The notes under the pieces were generated by a model that was given only the letters and a program-made list of their open reading frames with translations, was not told the DNA's origin and did not search any database. Positions 8,125 to 16,291 of a stretch of 18,312 nucleotides of DNA are shown in pieces. A program made the position numbers and the translations under genes. Source of the DNA: Gammaproteobacteria bacterium (GTDB lineage Bacteria; Bacillota_I; Bacilli_A; Izemoplasmatales; UBA1188); NCBI GenBank assembly GCA_024691665.1, contig JAILNJ010000068.1:1-18312 (forward strand), written 5' to 3'. Each line of letters opens with the position of its first letter. Within the stretch, counting starts at the first letter, position 1.

Positions 8125-8139
8125 AAGCAAACGCTTTCA
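8125..8139 (+). promoter_or_regulatory. Catabolite-responsive element (cre)-like site
   Basis: Bases 8125-8139 (AAGCAAACGCTTTCA) fit the B. subtilis cre consensus WTGNAANCGNWNNCW with one mismatch, A instead of T at 8126, with the central CG at 8132-8133. It lies downstream of the proposed promoter and directly before the AGAGGA ribosome binding site at 8141-8146, a position suited to roadblock repression by a CcpA/LacI-family protein when preferred sugars are present. A local LacI-type operator is an alternative reading. Confidence 0.6.
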
Positions 8140-8153
8140 AAGAGGAAATAATA

Positions 8154-9233
8154 ATGCCTAATTTAAAACTATGCAATATTAACAAAATATATCCAAACGG
8201 CTTCCAAGCTGTATATAACTTTAATATGGAAATTAAAGAAGGCGAATTCATCGTTCTTGTAGGTCCATCTGGTTGTGGTAAGTCTACAACACTTAGAATG
8301 ATAGCTGGACTTGAAGAAATCTCTAAAGGTGAGTTCTATGTTGGAGAAAAGTTAGCAAACCAACTTTCGCCTAAACAAAGAGGAGTATCAATGGTATTCC
8401 AATCTTATGCCTTATATCCACATTTAAGTGTATATGATAACTTAGCGTTCTCACTCCAACTTGAAGGATTAGATGCTGAAACAATAGATGAAAAGGTTAG
8501 AAGAGTAGCTGAAATCTTAGGACTCTCTGATTACTTATTTAGAAAACCTAAAGCATTATCAGGTGGACAAAGACAAAGAGTTGCAGTAGGAAGAGCGATT
8601 ATTAGAAAAGTTGATATCTTCCTAATGGATGAACCTCTATCAAACTTAGATGCTAAACAAAGAGTATCTATGAGAGCGGAAATTATAGACTTACATAGAA
8701 AAGTTGGTGCAACTACAATCTATGTAACACATGACCAAACAGAAGCTATGACAATGGCTGATAGAATTGTCATTATGAAAGATGGTCATGTACAACAAAT
8801 TGGTACACCTAGAGAATTATATTTTGAACCAGCTAATACATTCGTTGCAGGATTCATCGGAGAACCTCCAATGAACCTCGTAAAAGCAGAAGTTAAGGAT
8901 GGTAAAGTTATTATCCCAGGTTCAGATGCATCTTATGATTTAAAAGATGTTCATGACAATGAACTTGAAAACCAAGAAATATTCTTTGGTGTAAGACCAG
9001 AACATCTTAAAGTTCAAAGAAAGAATGAAGGCATGATTGAAGTTCACACTACAGTGGAACTTACAGAAATGCTTGGAGATAATTCTAACATGTATCTTAA
9101 ATGGGGATCAAATAATATTATTTCTAAAGTAGATCCACATGAAGTATCTAAGGTTGGAGAAGAAGTAACATTATACGTTCAAAAGAAGAATATATTCTTA
9201 TTTGATAAAGATGGAAATTCTTTAATGAAATAG
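8154..9233 (+). CDS. Sugar ABC transporter ATP-binding protein (MsmX/UgpC/MalK type), first copy
   Basis: A 359-residue ATPase that powers carbohydrate uptake through the CUT1 permeases encoded downstream. Motifs are complete: Walker A GPSGCGKST at 37-45, Q-loop Q83, signature LSGGQ at 135-139, Walker B DIFLMDE at 154-160 followed by the D-loop SNLDAK, and switch H193 in VTHDQTEAM. Residues from about 235 to the end form the OB-fold/TOBE domain typical of MalK-like proteins, including GVRPEHL. The ATG is 7 nt after AGAGGA and 15 nt after the cre-like site, making it the first gene of the transport operon. MsmX-type ATPases often serve several importers. A second co-linear copy lies at 15222-16289. 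Confidence 0.95.
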   Translation: MPNLKLCNINKIYPNGFQAVYNFNMEIKEGEFIVLVGPSGCGKSTTLRMIAGLEEISKGEFYVGEKLANQLSPKQRGVSMVFQSYALYPHLSVYDNLAFSLQLEGLDAETIDEKVRRVAEILGLSDYLFRKPKALSGGQRQRVAVGRAIIRKVDIFLMDEPLSNLDAKQRVSMRAEIIDLHRKVGATTIYVTHDQTEAMTMADRIVIMKDGHVQQIGTPRELYFEPANTFVAGFIGEPPMNLVKAEVKDGKVIIPGSDASYDLKDVHDNELENQEIFFGVRPEHLKVQRKNEGMIEVHTTVELTEMLGDNSNMYLKWGSNNIISKVDPHEVSKVGEEVTLYVQKKNIFLFDKDGNSLMK

Positions 9234-9242
9234 AGGCGTACT

Positions 9243-9833
9243 ATGAAAAACGCAGCATTAACTAGATATCGAATAATCGATGTCATTATCTTTACAGCAA
9301 TAGTAGCTCTCGCAGAATACTTATTAAGTTTTGCATCTAACTGGCAAGCTTTAGCGAACTATACATTATCACTAGTACTCGCAGTAAGCTTAATCATGAT
9401 GATGAGATGGGACTATCTTGCAGTAATTCCAATTTTAGTTGGTTCAGCTATATTCGTTCTAGCTAACCATGGCTCATGGCAAAACTACATTATTTATATA
9501 GGTGGTAACCTATTTGTCTTAATAAATATGCTTTACTTCTTAATGGGAAAAGATAAGATTAAGAAACTACCATATTTATTACTTTATATAATAAGCGGCT
9601 ATCTATTGATCGCATTCGGTAAATCAATAGCGTGCTTATTAATACTTAACCTTGATTTCTTCAGTACTTTATTAAGTGTTATGTTTGGAGACATAATAAA
9701 TTTAATTCTCGCATTATTTATTGTAATAATAATGAGTAAACAAAAAGGAGTATTTGAAGACCAAAAAGCATACTTAAATTCTATTAAGGAAGAAGAATAT
9801 AAACAAAAGTATTCTTTAGAAGACTTAAAGTAA
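9243..9833 (+). CDS. Six-helix membrane protein of unknown function
   Basis: A 196-residue hydrophobic protein that I do not recognise. Membrane segments lie at about 11-30, 37-53, 58-75, 80-100, 108-128 and 140-163, followed by a charged cytoplasmic tail of about 30 residues (FEDQKAYLNSIKEEEYKQ). The size, six helices and the RYRIIDVIIFTAIVALAEYL start are reminiscent of the substrate-binding S-components of ECF transporters, but no S-component signature that would settle this is visible. It has no EAA loop, so it is not a normal ABC permease. It lies between the ATPase and the LplB-like permease, 9 nt after the former and 11 nt before the latter, so it is co-expressed and probably belongs to the importer complex or its regulation. 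Confidence 0.7.
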   Translation: MKNAALTRYRIIDVIIFTAIVALAEYLLSFASNWQALANYTLSLVLAVSLIMMMRWDYLAVIPILVGSAIFVLANHGSWQNYIIYIGGNLFVLINMLYFLMGKDKIKKLPYLLLYIISGYLLIAFGKSIACLLILNLDFFSTLLSVMFGDIINLILALFIVIIMSKQKGVFEDQKAYLNSIKEEEYKQKYSLEDLK

Positions 9834-9844
9834 GGAGAAAGAAT

Positions 9845-10903
9845 ATGAAGTCATTATTTAAAGGTGATGATTTTCTAGTATTCAATCCTGAAACTGGGCT
9901 CTATGAAAAAGATCCAGAGCAACAGGTCAGGGATGATGTAGAAAAACATTATTGGAAAAACAATTTATTCACAATTCTCAAAGATTGGCGACTTTATGTA
10001 ATGCTATTACCAATGATCTTTATTTTCTTCTGTTGGAGATATCTTCCAATGTATGAGCTTCTCGCAAGCTGGAAAATAAACTTAACTGGTACTAACAAAG
10101 TAGCTGAACAAGATTGGATTGGATTTAACAATTTCTATACTCTAATGTTTGGAACTTATAGTGCAAGCTTCTGGCAAGCATTTAGAAATACATTTGTATT
10201 AAGTTTCTATGGATTATTATTTGGATTCCCAGTACCAATTATCCTCGCTTTATTCTTTAACGAAATTAAGTCAGATAAATATAGATCTGTTCTTCAAGTC
10301 TTCTCATATCTTCCTAAATTTATCTCGACAGTTATTATTACAACACTTGTGTGGTTCCTCCTTGGCCGTAAAGGAATAGATGCAACTGCACAACCTGGTG
10401 TAATTTCAAGATTACTCACAGTACTTCATATTGTTCCTAAAGAAATTGCTGAATCAGGAATGATGTACCAACCAAATTACTTTAGAGCAATATACATTAT
10501 GACAGGAATCTGGGAGGGTGCCGGATATGGCTCAATTGTATACTTCTCAGCCGTCATAGGTGTTAATCCAACAAGTTATGAAGCAGCCCAAATAGATGGA
10601 GCAGGCAAGATGGCTCAAATGAGATATGTAGTTCTTCCTGCGATGCTCTCAACAATTATTATTATGTTAATTGTAAGAATTGGATCCTTGCTATCTATAG
10701 GATATGAACAGGTACTCCTTATGAGGCATAATAATACACTTGTTACTGCTCAGGTTATATCAACGTTTGCGATAGACCTTAAGGATAGCGCAAACACTAA
10801 CTTAGCAACAGTACCTGAATTAATCAATAACGTAACGAGTATGCTACTTGTTATAGGCGCTAACGTCATAAGCCGTAAGGCTTCTGATACATCACTATAT
10901 TAG
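9845..10903 (+). CDS. lplB: Carbohydrate ABC transporter permease, LplB-like (CUT1)
   Basis: A 352-residue inner-membrane subunit of an oligosaccharide importer. The ATPase-contacting EAA loop is clear: EAAQIDGAGKMAQMRYVVLP starting at residue 246. The first helix region LYVMLLPMIFIFFCWRYLPMYELL and WIGFNNF are typical of LplB/YtcP-family permeases, which in B. subtilis and Paenibacillus sit beside pectin and rhamnogalacturonan genes. The N-terminus is longer than usual, with about 45 hydrophilic residues (MKSLFKGDDFLVFNPETGLY) before the first helix. A clear AAGGAGA site precedes the ATG, and the partner permease follows 12 nt after the stop. The two permeases should form a heterodimer. Confidence 0.93.
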   Translation: MKSLFKGDDFLVFNPETGLYEKDPEQQVRDDVEKHYWKNNLFTILKDWRLYVMLLPMIFIFFCWRYLPMYELLASWKINLTGTNKVAEQDWIGFNNFYTLMFGTYSASFWQAFRNTFVLSFYGLLFGFPVPIILALFFNEIKSDKYRSVLQVFSYLPKFISTVIITTLVWFLLGRKGIDATAQPGVISRLLTVLHIVPKEIAESGMMYQPNYFRAIYIMTGIWEGAGYGSIVYFSAVIGVNPTSYEAAQIDGAGKMAQMRYVVLPAMLSTIIIMLIVRIGSLLSIGYEQVLLMRHNNTLVTAQVISTFAIDLKDSANTNLATVPELINNVTSMLLVIGANVISRKASDTSLY

Positions 10904-10915
10904 GAGGCTTTAATT

Positions 10916-11809
10916 ATGAAAAGAAAATTAGAAGTCTCTGAACTAATATTCAAAATATTTGCATATACATTCCTAACTATATTTGCACTATTATGTTTGT
11001 ATCCATTCCTATATACAATCTCAGGTGCAATAAGTGGAAGAGAATATGTAGATAACAACCAAATTATTTTAATTCCAAAAGGAATTCAATTCGAAGCATT
11101 TAAGATAGTGTTTAAAGATAACCAATTCTGGAGTGCTTATGCAAATACATTATTCTTAACATTCTTCGGAACAATATTCTCAATGTTTGTCGCAATACTT
11201 GGTGCATACGCATTAAGTAAGACAAGATTACTATTTAGAAAGGAATTCAATTTCTTCTTAGTATTCACTATGTGGTTTAGCGCAGGTGTAGTACCACAAT
11301 TCTTAAACTATACTGCAACTCAAAATATTTTCTATAGTATTGGAATATCTGATGATAAATGGTTAGTCGTTATAGCTATGGGTATGGCAGCCATGAACAT
11401 CATCTTACTTAGAAATGCCTTTGAAGGCGTACCAAAAGAAATAGAAGAAGCAGCATTCGTTGATGGAGCTAATGAACTTCAAGTATTAACAAAAGTTTAC
11501 TTACCTATGAGTAAATCAGCTTTAGCAACAGTTGGACTATTCTTCGGTATCTCAAGATGGAATGGTTACTATTGGGCAAGAACAATGATTAAAAACATTA
11601 ATGAGTGGCCTATACAAGTATACATCCGTGATTTCTTAGAAAACACAATCTGGAATACAGATATCTCTGATATCAGTGTTAATGTATATTCTCAAAACTC
11701 ACTTATGTATGCGATGGTTATCTGTGCGATTATCCCAATTCTAATCATCTATCCATACATTCAAAAATATTTCGCTAAAGGTGCAAACCTTGGTGGAGTT
11801 AAAGAATAA
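10916..11809 (+). CDS. Carbohydrate ABC transporter permease, LplC/YtcP-like (CUT1)
   Basis: A 297-residue partner permease. It has the usual first helix LTIFALLCLYPFLYTISGAIS, six predicted membrane segments, and the EAA loop EEAAFVDGANELQVLTKVYLP starting at about residue 177, followed by a C-terminus (IIPILIIYPYIQKYFAKGAN) that closely matches the family ending YPFxQKYFxKGxMxGAVKG. AGGAGG, starting in the stop codon of the previous gene, is its ribosome binding site. With the LplB-like subunit it forms the translocation pore for imported oligosaccharides. Length and topology are normal. Confidence 0.93.
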   Translation: MKRKLEVSELIFKIFAYTFLTIFALLCLYPFLYTISGAISGREYVDNNQIILIPKGIQFEAFKIVFKDNQFWSAYANTLFLTFFGTIFSMFVAILGAYALSKTRLLFRKEFNFFLVFTMWFSAGVVPQFLNYTATQNIFYSIGISDDKWLVVIAMGMAAMNIILLRNAFEGVPKEIEEAAFVDGANELQVLTKVYLPMSKSALATVGLFFGISRWNGYYWARTMIKNINEWPIQVYIRDFLENTIWNTDISDISVNVYSQNSLMYAMVICAIIPILIIYPYIQKYFAKGANLGGVKE

Positions 11810-11857
11810 TTAAATAATAATAAAGATAAAATACAAAAAACATTAAAAGGAGACAAA

Positions 11858-14050
11858 ATGAAAAAAAGAATTTTATCATTATTAGTTCTTTTACTCTCAG
11901 CAGTCATCTTAGTTGGTTGTACTAAGACTACAAAAGCCGGAAACACAACAACTACTAAGAAGAACAACCAATCTTCTAACACAGAAGTTAAAAAATTAGT
12001 TTACGCTGATGGTACTGAATTAAAATTAGCTGTAGGACATAACAATGCTTCTACAACAATTACTTTCGCTGATGCTAAAATTGTTGGCGAAGGTCTTACA
12101 CTCGCTGACGGTAATACTTATCACGTTAACGATTTAAAACCTGTATGGGCTGAACTTCAAAATAGACTCAAAGTTAAATTTACAAACGTATTCGGCAACC
12201 AAGAAGTAAAGAACGAATATGCTGCATGGAAGAATCTTGAATTCCAAGGCGTAGACGTTGTTGTTGGTAACGCTTCTGATATGGCAGCTGATGGTAAACT
12301 TGGAAAGATCGTAGATTTATCTCAATGGTTAGATTATATGCCTAACTTCAAGAAGTTCTTAGAAGATAACCCAATTGTTTACTTATCAGTAGTATCCGAT
12401 GTTAAGACTGGTGCTATCTACTATGCTCCATACTTCGATGGTTATGACGATATTGAAAAATATTTCTTAATGAGAATTGACTGGGTTGAAAAGTTACTCG
12501 ATGGTGAAGGTGCTTTCACTGCTACTGAATCTGATACTGTAGCTACTATCTTTGGCACTACACTTGGAACTTACACTCCATATATGCCTGAAACTGGAAC
12601 TATCGCTCTTGAAAGCTTATCAGCTGATGGCAAATCTACTCAAACTATCACTAAGAACTTTGGCACAACTTATGGCAACATCGCTAAATATATGAACGAA
12701 CATTTAACTGCTACATCTACAGGTGTTGATGCTGTTAATATGTTAAGAAATTATATTGATGCTGCATACACTGGTGTTTATGGTACTAAGAGAAGCCAAC
12801 TCTTCACTGGCTATAACGCTTGCTGGGATGTTGATGAACTCGTTGCATTACTCAGATGTGTTAAATTAAATACATTTGCTTTAACTGGCCAAAACACTAA
12901 TAAAGTTACTGCTATTTATCCAAGAGAATATTTATTAAATAGAACTTCTGATTTATTATCTTTCACTCAACTCTTTGGTGCTAGAGGTTATGAATCAAGA
13001 AACGATTATTTATATTTCAATGCTAAAGGCGACTTAGTAGATGCTAGACAAGATGAAACTTTAACTGCAGCAGTTGGTAAATTAAACCAACTCTACAAAG
13101 AAGGTTTAATCCTTGCTGATTTCGATACAGACGTAACTAGTGGTGTAGCTGTTAATAAATATATGGCTCAAAACAACCTCGGTTTCATGATGTATGATTA
13201 TCTCCAAACTCAATGTATCTATAACAATGATTCAAATACTACAACTAAGGCTCCTGATTACAACTTCACAGCTGTTATGACTCCAGTTGCTAAGTATCAA
13301 GATGGAACTGAAGGTGGAGTATACATGAGATTTACTGAATCTTGGAGATCTGTAAAGACTAATGGTTGGTGTATCCCTGCAACTTGTACAGGAGAAAAGC
13401 TCCAAGCTGCTCTCGCATTATTCGATTATATGTATAGTAAAGAAGGTAACGTCCTTATGTCATTTGGTCCAAGCGCATGGCAAACTGGTAAAACTATCAC
13501 TTATAAAGGTGAACAAGTTCCAGAATTAAATGAAGCTTGCTTAAATGAATTATGGACTAAAGCTGGTGGTAACTATACTAACTATGCAAGACAATACTTA
13601 GGTTCAACTCTTCCAGTTGGTTTCGTTAAGAACCAAGGTATGGAATATCAATGTACTACTGAAAAAGGTAAAGCTGGTGGTGAAAAAGTATCTGTAGCAA
13701 TCGCTGCTGGAGTAATCAAACACGTTTCTCCAGAAATCAAGGAAAATTTATTCTACACTATGGTACCTACAGTTCTTCCAACAACAAAAGAACAAGATAC
13801 ATTACTTGCTAACTATGCCGCACTCGAAAAACTTTATTCTAAGCAAAAGAATAAATACAACATCTATATCGAAGTAATTAAGAATGGATTTGGTTCAGGT
13901 GTAGCTTTAAATAACACATTCATTACTACTATGCCAGCTGATGCTGCAAGCTTAGTTACTGAGTTCAAGAAGAACCAAGGTGGAGCTGCTTACACATTAG
14001 TTAAGATCCAAGCTTGGAACAGCTTACTCGAATTCTATAAGAATAGATAA
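11858..14050 (+). CDS. Extracellular solute-binding lipoprotein of the oligosaccharide importer (LplA-like, oversized)
   Basis: A 730-residue lipoprotein. The signal peptide ends in the lipobox LVGC with C21 as the lipidated residue, followed by a Thr/Asn/Lys-rich linker (about 22-48). The mature part resembles the LplA/YtcQ group of CUT1 binding proteins, for example YYAPYFDGYDDIEKYF at 188-203, and later WCIPATCTGEKLQAAL with the helix pattern of binding-protein C-lobes. It captures the oligosaccharide outside the membrane and delivers it to the two permeases. It is clearly longer than the roughly 500-560 residues of typical LplA proteins. AAAAGGAGA precedes the ATG. Codon choice (many GCT and ACT, few rare codons) and the hairpins after it suggest high expression. 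Confidence 0.9.
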   Translation: MKKRILSLLVLLLSAVILVGCTKTTKAGNTTTTKKNNQSSNTEVKKLVYADGTELKLAVGHNNASTTITFADAKIVGEGLTLADGNTYHVNDLKPVWAELQNRLKVKFTNVFGNQEVKNEYAAWKNLEFQGVDVVVGNASDMAADGKLGKIVDLSQWLDYMPNFKKFLEDNPIVYLSVVSDVKTGAIYYAPYFDGYDDIEKYFLMRIDWVEKLLDGEGAFTATESDTVATIFGTTLGTYTPYMPETGTIALESLSADGKSTQTITKNFGTTYGNIAKYMNEHLTATSTGVDAVNMLRNYIDAAYTGVYGTKRSQLFTGYNACWDVDELVALLRCVKLNTFALTGQNTNKVTAIYPREYLLNRTSDLLSFTQLFGARGYESRNDYLYFNAKGDLVDARQDETLTAAVGKLNQLYKEGLILADFDTDVTSGVAVNKYMAQNNLGFMMYDYLQTQCIYNNDSNTTTKAPDYNFTAVMTPVAKYQDGTEGGVYMRFTESWRSVKTNGWCIPATCTGEKLQAALALFDYMYSKEGNVLMSFGPSAWQTGKTITYKGEQVPELNEACLNELWTKAGGNYTNYARQYLGSTLPVGFVKNQGMEYQCTTEKGKAGGEKVSVAIAAGVIKHVSPEIKENLFYTMVPTVLPTTKEQDTLLANYAALEKLYSKQKNKYNIYIEVIKNGFGSGVALNNTFITTMPADAASLVTEFKKNQGGAAYTLVKIQAWNSLLEFYKNR

Positions 14051-14064
14051 TAATTATTAAATTA

Positions 14065-14111
14065 GCACTGTAAGGTGCAAAGCAAGACTCTGGAGGGCTT
14101 AGCCCCTCCAG
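14065..14111 (+). other. Two stem-loops after the binding-protein gene
   Basis: GCAC (14065-14068) pairs with GTGC (14075-14078), then a GC-rich hairpin pairs CTGGAGGG (14090-14097) with CCCTCCAG (14104-14111) around a CTTAGC loop that can also pair. No T-run follows. A strong stem without a T-run between an abundant binding-protein gene and the following genes usually acts as an mRNA 3'-end stabiliser or partial terminator, giving more binding protein than downstream products. Confidence 0.55.
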
Positions 14112-14139
14112 GGTTAACTATCATAAAAGAGGCGATATT

Positions 14140-14733
14140 ATGAAAATACAAATGAAGATACAAAAAATAATATGTTTCCTTGCATTATTTGCAAGTGCTT
14201 TCGCCTTCATATTTTCTTTAGGTGTATCTACAACAGTTTATAACTTAAATCAAACAACTGCATTTATGCCAGGCGTAATCGCTGATGGATATTATGATGC
14301 AGTTCAAGAATTTAACCATAAATACGTACTTGAGTGTATTGGATTAATTGTTTTGGCTGTATTATTATTCATCACTCAAACAAGTAAAAGAAGAAACTAT
14401 TATGTTTCAAATTATGTAGCTATCTTAGCTTTTACAGGCTATTCTTTATTTGTAGCTATTACATCACTTCAAACTCTTCAAGGATTTAAAGAAACATTCT
14501 TAAATGAAACAGATTTTGAAATGTGGAAGATGATCCATGAAATGATTGATGCGGTACGTTATACAGAATCAACATTCTGGTTTGATATCAACATGATTAT
14601 GTTAATCATTGTTGTTATTGCATCAGCTCTATTGGTTTTAAACTTAGTGTGGAAAATTGTGCTTATGGTAAATGAAGCAAAGCTTCTTAAGAAATCAGAA
14701 GAAGCTAGAAAACTAAACGAGGAGGTAAAATAA
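14140..14733 (+). CDS. Four-helix membrane protein of unknown function
   Basis: A 197-residue protein not recognised. Hydrophobic segments are at about 8-30, 63-81, 90-112 and 150-175, with an extracellular-looking stretch after the first helix (TTVYNLNQTTAFMPGVIADG) and a charged, coiled-coil-like tail (NEAKLLKKSEEARKLNEEVK). There is no EAA loop, no nucleotide-binding motif and no catalytic motif. AAAGAGG at 14126-14132 serves the ATG. The next gene overlaps by 1 nt (TAATG), so the two are translationally coupled and may form a complex. Lying between the binding protein and the second ATPase, it is probably an accessory part of the importer. Confidence 0.68.
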   Translation: MKIQMKIQKIICFLALFASAFAFIFSLGVSTTVYNLNQTTAFMPGVIADGYYDAVQEFNHKYVLECIGLIVLAVLLFITQTSKRRNYYVSNYVAILAFTGYSLFVAITSLQTLQGFKETFLNETDFEMWKMIHEMIDAVRYTESTFWFDINMIMLIIVVIASALLVLNLVWKIVLMVNEAKLLKKSEEARKLNEEVK

Positions 14734-15221
14734 TGAAGAAAAATCTTACTCAAGAAGAAATTCTTCTTAATAAACAAACCTCTTTAGAAAAAATGAAATA
14801 TAAGAGAGACAATATGTCATTTATATTTGCTCTTTTAGGTTTAGTTTTTAATGTGCTTTATTTCTTTGCTTTATATAAAAATAACGGAAACTTCTATTAT
14901 AGTTGGAAGATGGGAATTTCTGTATTATACAACTTATTATTTATGTTATTCACATTCTATTCAGCACAAGAAGTAAAAGGATATCATAGAAACTTTGGAA
15001 TTCTATTATTTTTACTTGGTGTAGGACAAATTGTTAGAATGTTTGTTTATCCAAAACAAGCTTTAGCTGCTGAAGCTCTTGAACCTAAAGCTTATACTTT
15101 ATTAATAATCTATTTATCTATTTCTGCAGCCTTCTTAATCGCGGGTGGCATAGTAAGCGTAATTAAGAGTACAATTCTTAAGAATTACGTTAAGAAAGAA
15201 AGTCAAAAGGAGGTAGTGTAG
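14733..15221 (+). CDS. Four-helix membrane protein of unknown function
   Basis: A 162-residue protein not recognised. A charged N-terminus (MKKNLTQEEILLNKQTSLEK) precedes four predicted helices at about 28-47, 57-76, 86-104 and 122-143, and the C-terminus is lysine-rich. GAGGAGG at 14719-14725 gives a strong ribosome binding site inside the previous gene, with a TAATG junction. The stop TAG is directly followed by the ATG of the second ATPase, so all three genes are tightly coupled. The size and topology are similar to those of the proteins at 14140 and 16292, but no shared motif can be claimed by eye. Confidence 0.68.
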   Translation: MKKNLTQEEILLNKQTSLEKMKYKRDNMSFIFALLGLVFNVLYFFALYKNNGNFYYSWKMGISVLYNLLFMLFTFYSAQEVKGYHRNFGILLFLLGVGQIVRMFVYPKQALAAEALEPKAYTLLIIYLSISAAFLIAGGIVSVIKSTILKNYVKKESQKEVV

Positions 15222-16289
15222 ATGTCAACAATGTCTTTAAAAGGCGTAAATAAAATTTACGACAATAATGTACAAGCTGTTTATGATTTCAATCTAGACG
15301 TTAATGATGGCGAATTTGTTGTACTTGTTGGACCTTCTGGTTGTGGTAAGTCTACAACTTTAAGGATGATTGCTGGTCTTGAAGATATCACTTCAGGAAG
15401 CTTAGTTATTGATGAAAAGGACGTTACCCAAACGCCTCCAAAGGATAGAGATATCGCTATGGTATTCCAAAACTATGCACTTTATCCTAATATGACTGTC
15501 TATGATAATATGGCATTCAGCTTAGTGCTCAGAAAAGAAAACTCTAATGTTATTCATAGAAAGGTTATGGCTGCGGCTGAAATCCTAAACTTAAAATCTC
15601 AATTAAACAAAAAACCAAAAGCTTTATCTGGTGGACAAAGACAAAGAGTTGCAATTGGTCGTGCAATCGTAAGACATCCTAAAATCTTCTTATTTGATGA
15701 ACCTCTATCTAATCTAGATGCGAAGTTAAGAAACTCAATGAGAAGAGAATTACTCCTACTCCATCAAAAGTTAAATGCGACAATCGTTTATGTTACACAT
15801 GATCAAATTGAAGCATTAACTTTGGCTGATAAGATTGTGTGTATGTCTATGGGCTATGTTCAACAAATTGGTACACCACTAGAACTTTATGATCACCCAG
15901 CTAATCTATTTGTTGCGGGATTTATTGGTCTTCCATCAATGAACTTTGTAGATTCAAAAGTATTTGATGGTTATATTGAAAATGAATATTTCAAGTTAAA
16001 ACTTGATGAAAAGAATAATGAACTCTTAAAAGATTATAGAGGAAAAGAAATTGTTTTTGGTATTAGACCTGAAGATATCACAGAAGAAGGGGATACTAAA
16101 CTTACTGTTACTGTGAATGAAAACCTAGGTCAAACAACTTTAGTTCATGGTGTAATTAAAGATAAGAAGTTTGTATGTAAATTTAAGAGATGGGCTACAT
16201 ACAAAGAAGGCGATGTAATTAATATTGGATTTAAACAAGATAAGTTACATTTCTTTGACAAAGAAACTACAAAGGCAATCGAGGCATAA
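15222..16289 (+). CDS. Sugar ABC transporter ATP-binding protein (MsmX/UgpC type), second copy
   Basis: A 355-residue ATPase with the same layout as the copy at 8154-9233. Walker A GPSGCGKST is again at 37-45, Q-loop Q83, LSGGQ at 135-139, Walker B FLFDEP near 156-161 and switch H193, so the two proteins align without gaps over the first 200 residues and are clear paralogues. A MalK-like OB/TOBE domain follows (GIRPEDI, FFDKET at the end). AAGGAGG lies 8 nt before the first ATG; a second ATG (at 15231) is less well placed. All catalytic residues are intact, so it should be active. It sits among three small membrane proteins rather than next to the permeases, so its partner is unclear. Confidence 0.94.
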   Translation: MSTMSLKGVNKIYDNNVQAVYDFNLDVNDGEFVVLVGPSGCGKSTTLRMIAGLEDITSGSLVIDEKDVTQTPPKDRDIAMVFQNYALYPNMTVYDNMAFSLVLRKENSNVIHRKVMAAAEILNLKSQLNKKPKALSGGQRQRVAIGRAIVRHPKIFLFDEPLSNLDAKLRNSMRRELLLLHQKLNATIVYVTHDQIEALTLADKIVCMSMGYVQQIGTPLELYDHPANLFVAGFIGLPSMNFVDSKVFDGYIENEYFKLKLDEKNNELLKDYRGKEIVFGIRPEDITEEGDTKLTVTVNENLGQTTLVHGVIKDKKFVCKFKRWATYKEGDVINIGFKQDKLHFFDKETTKAIEA

Positions 16290-16291
16290 CT

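Noticed and set aside
7864..8251. Minus-strand reading frames across the intergenic region
   Set aside because: They are AT-rich hydrophobic frames with TTG or unsupported starts and no ribosome binding site, and they overlap the promoter elements and the ends of real genes.
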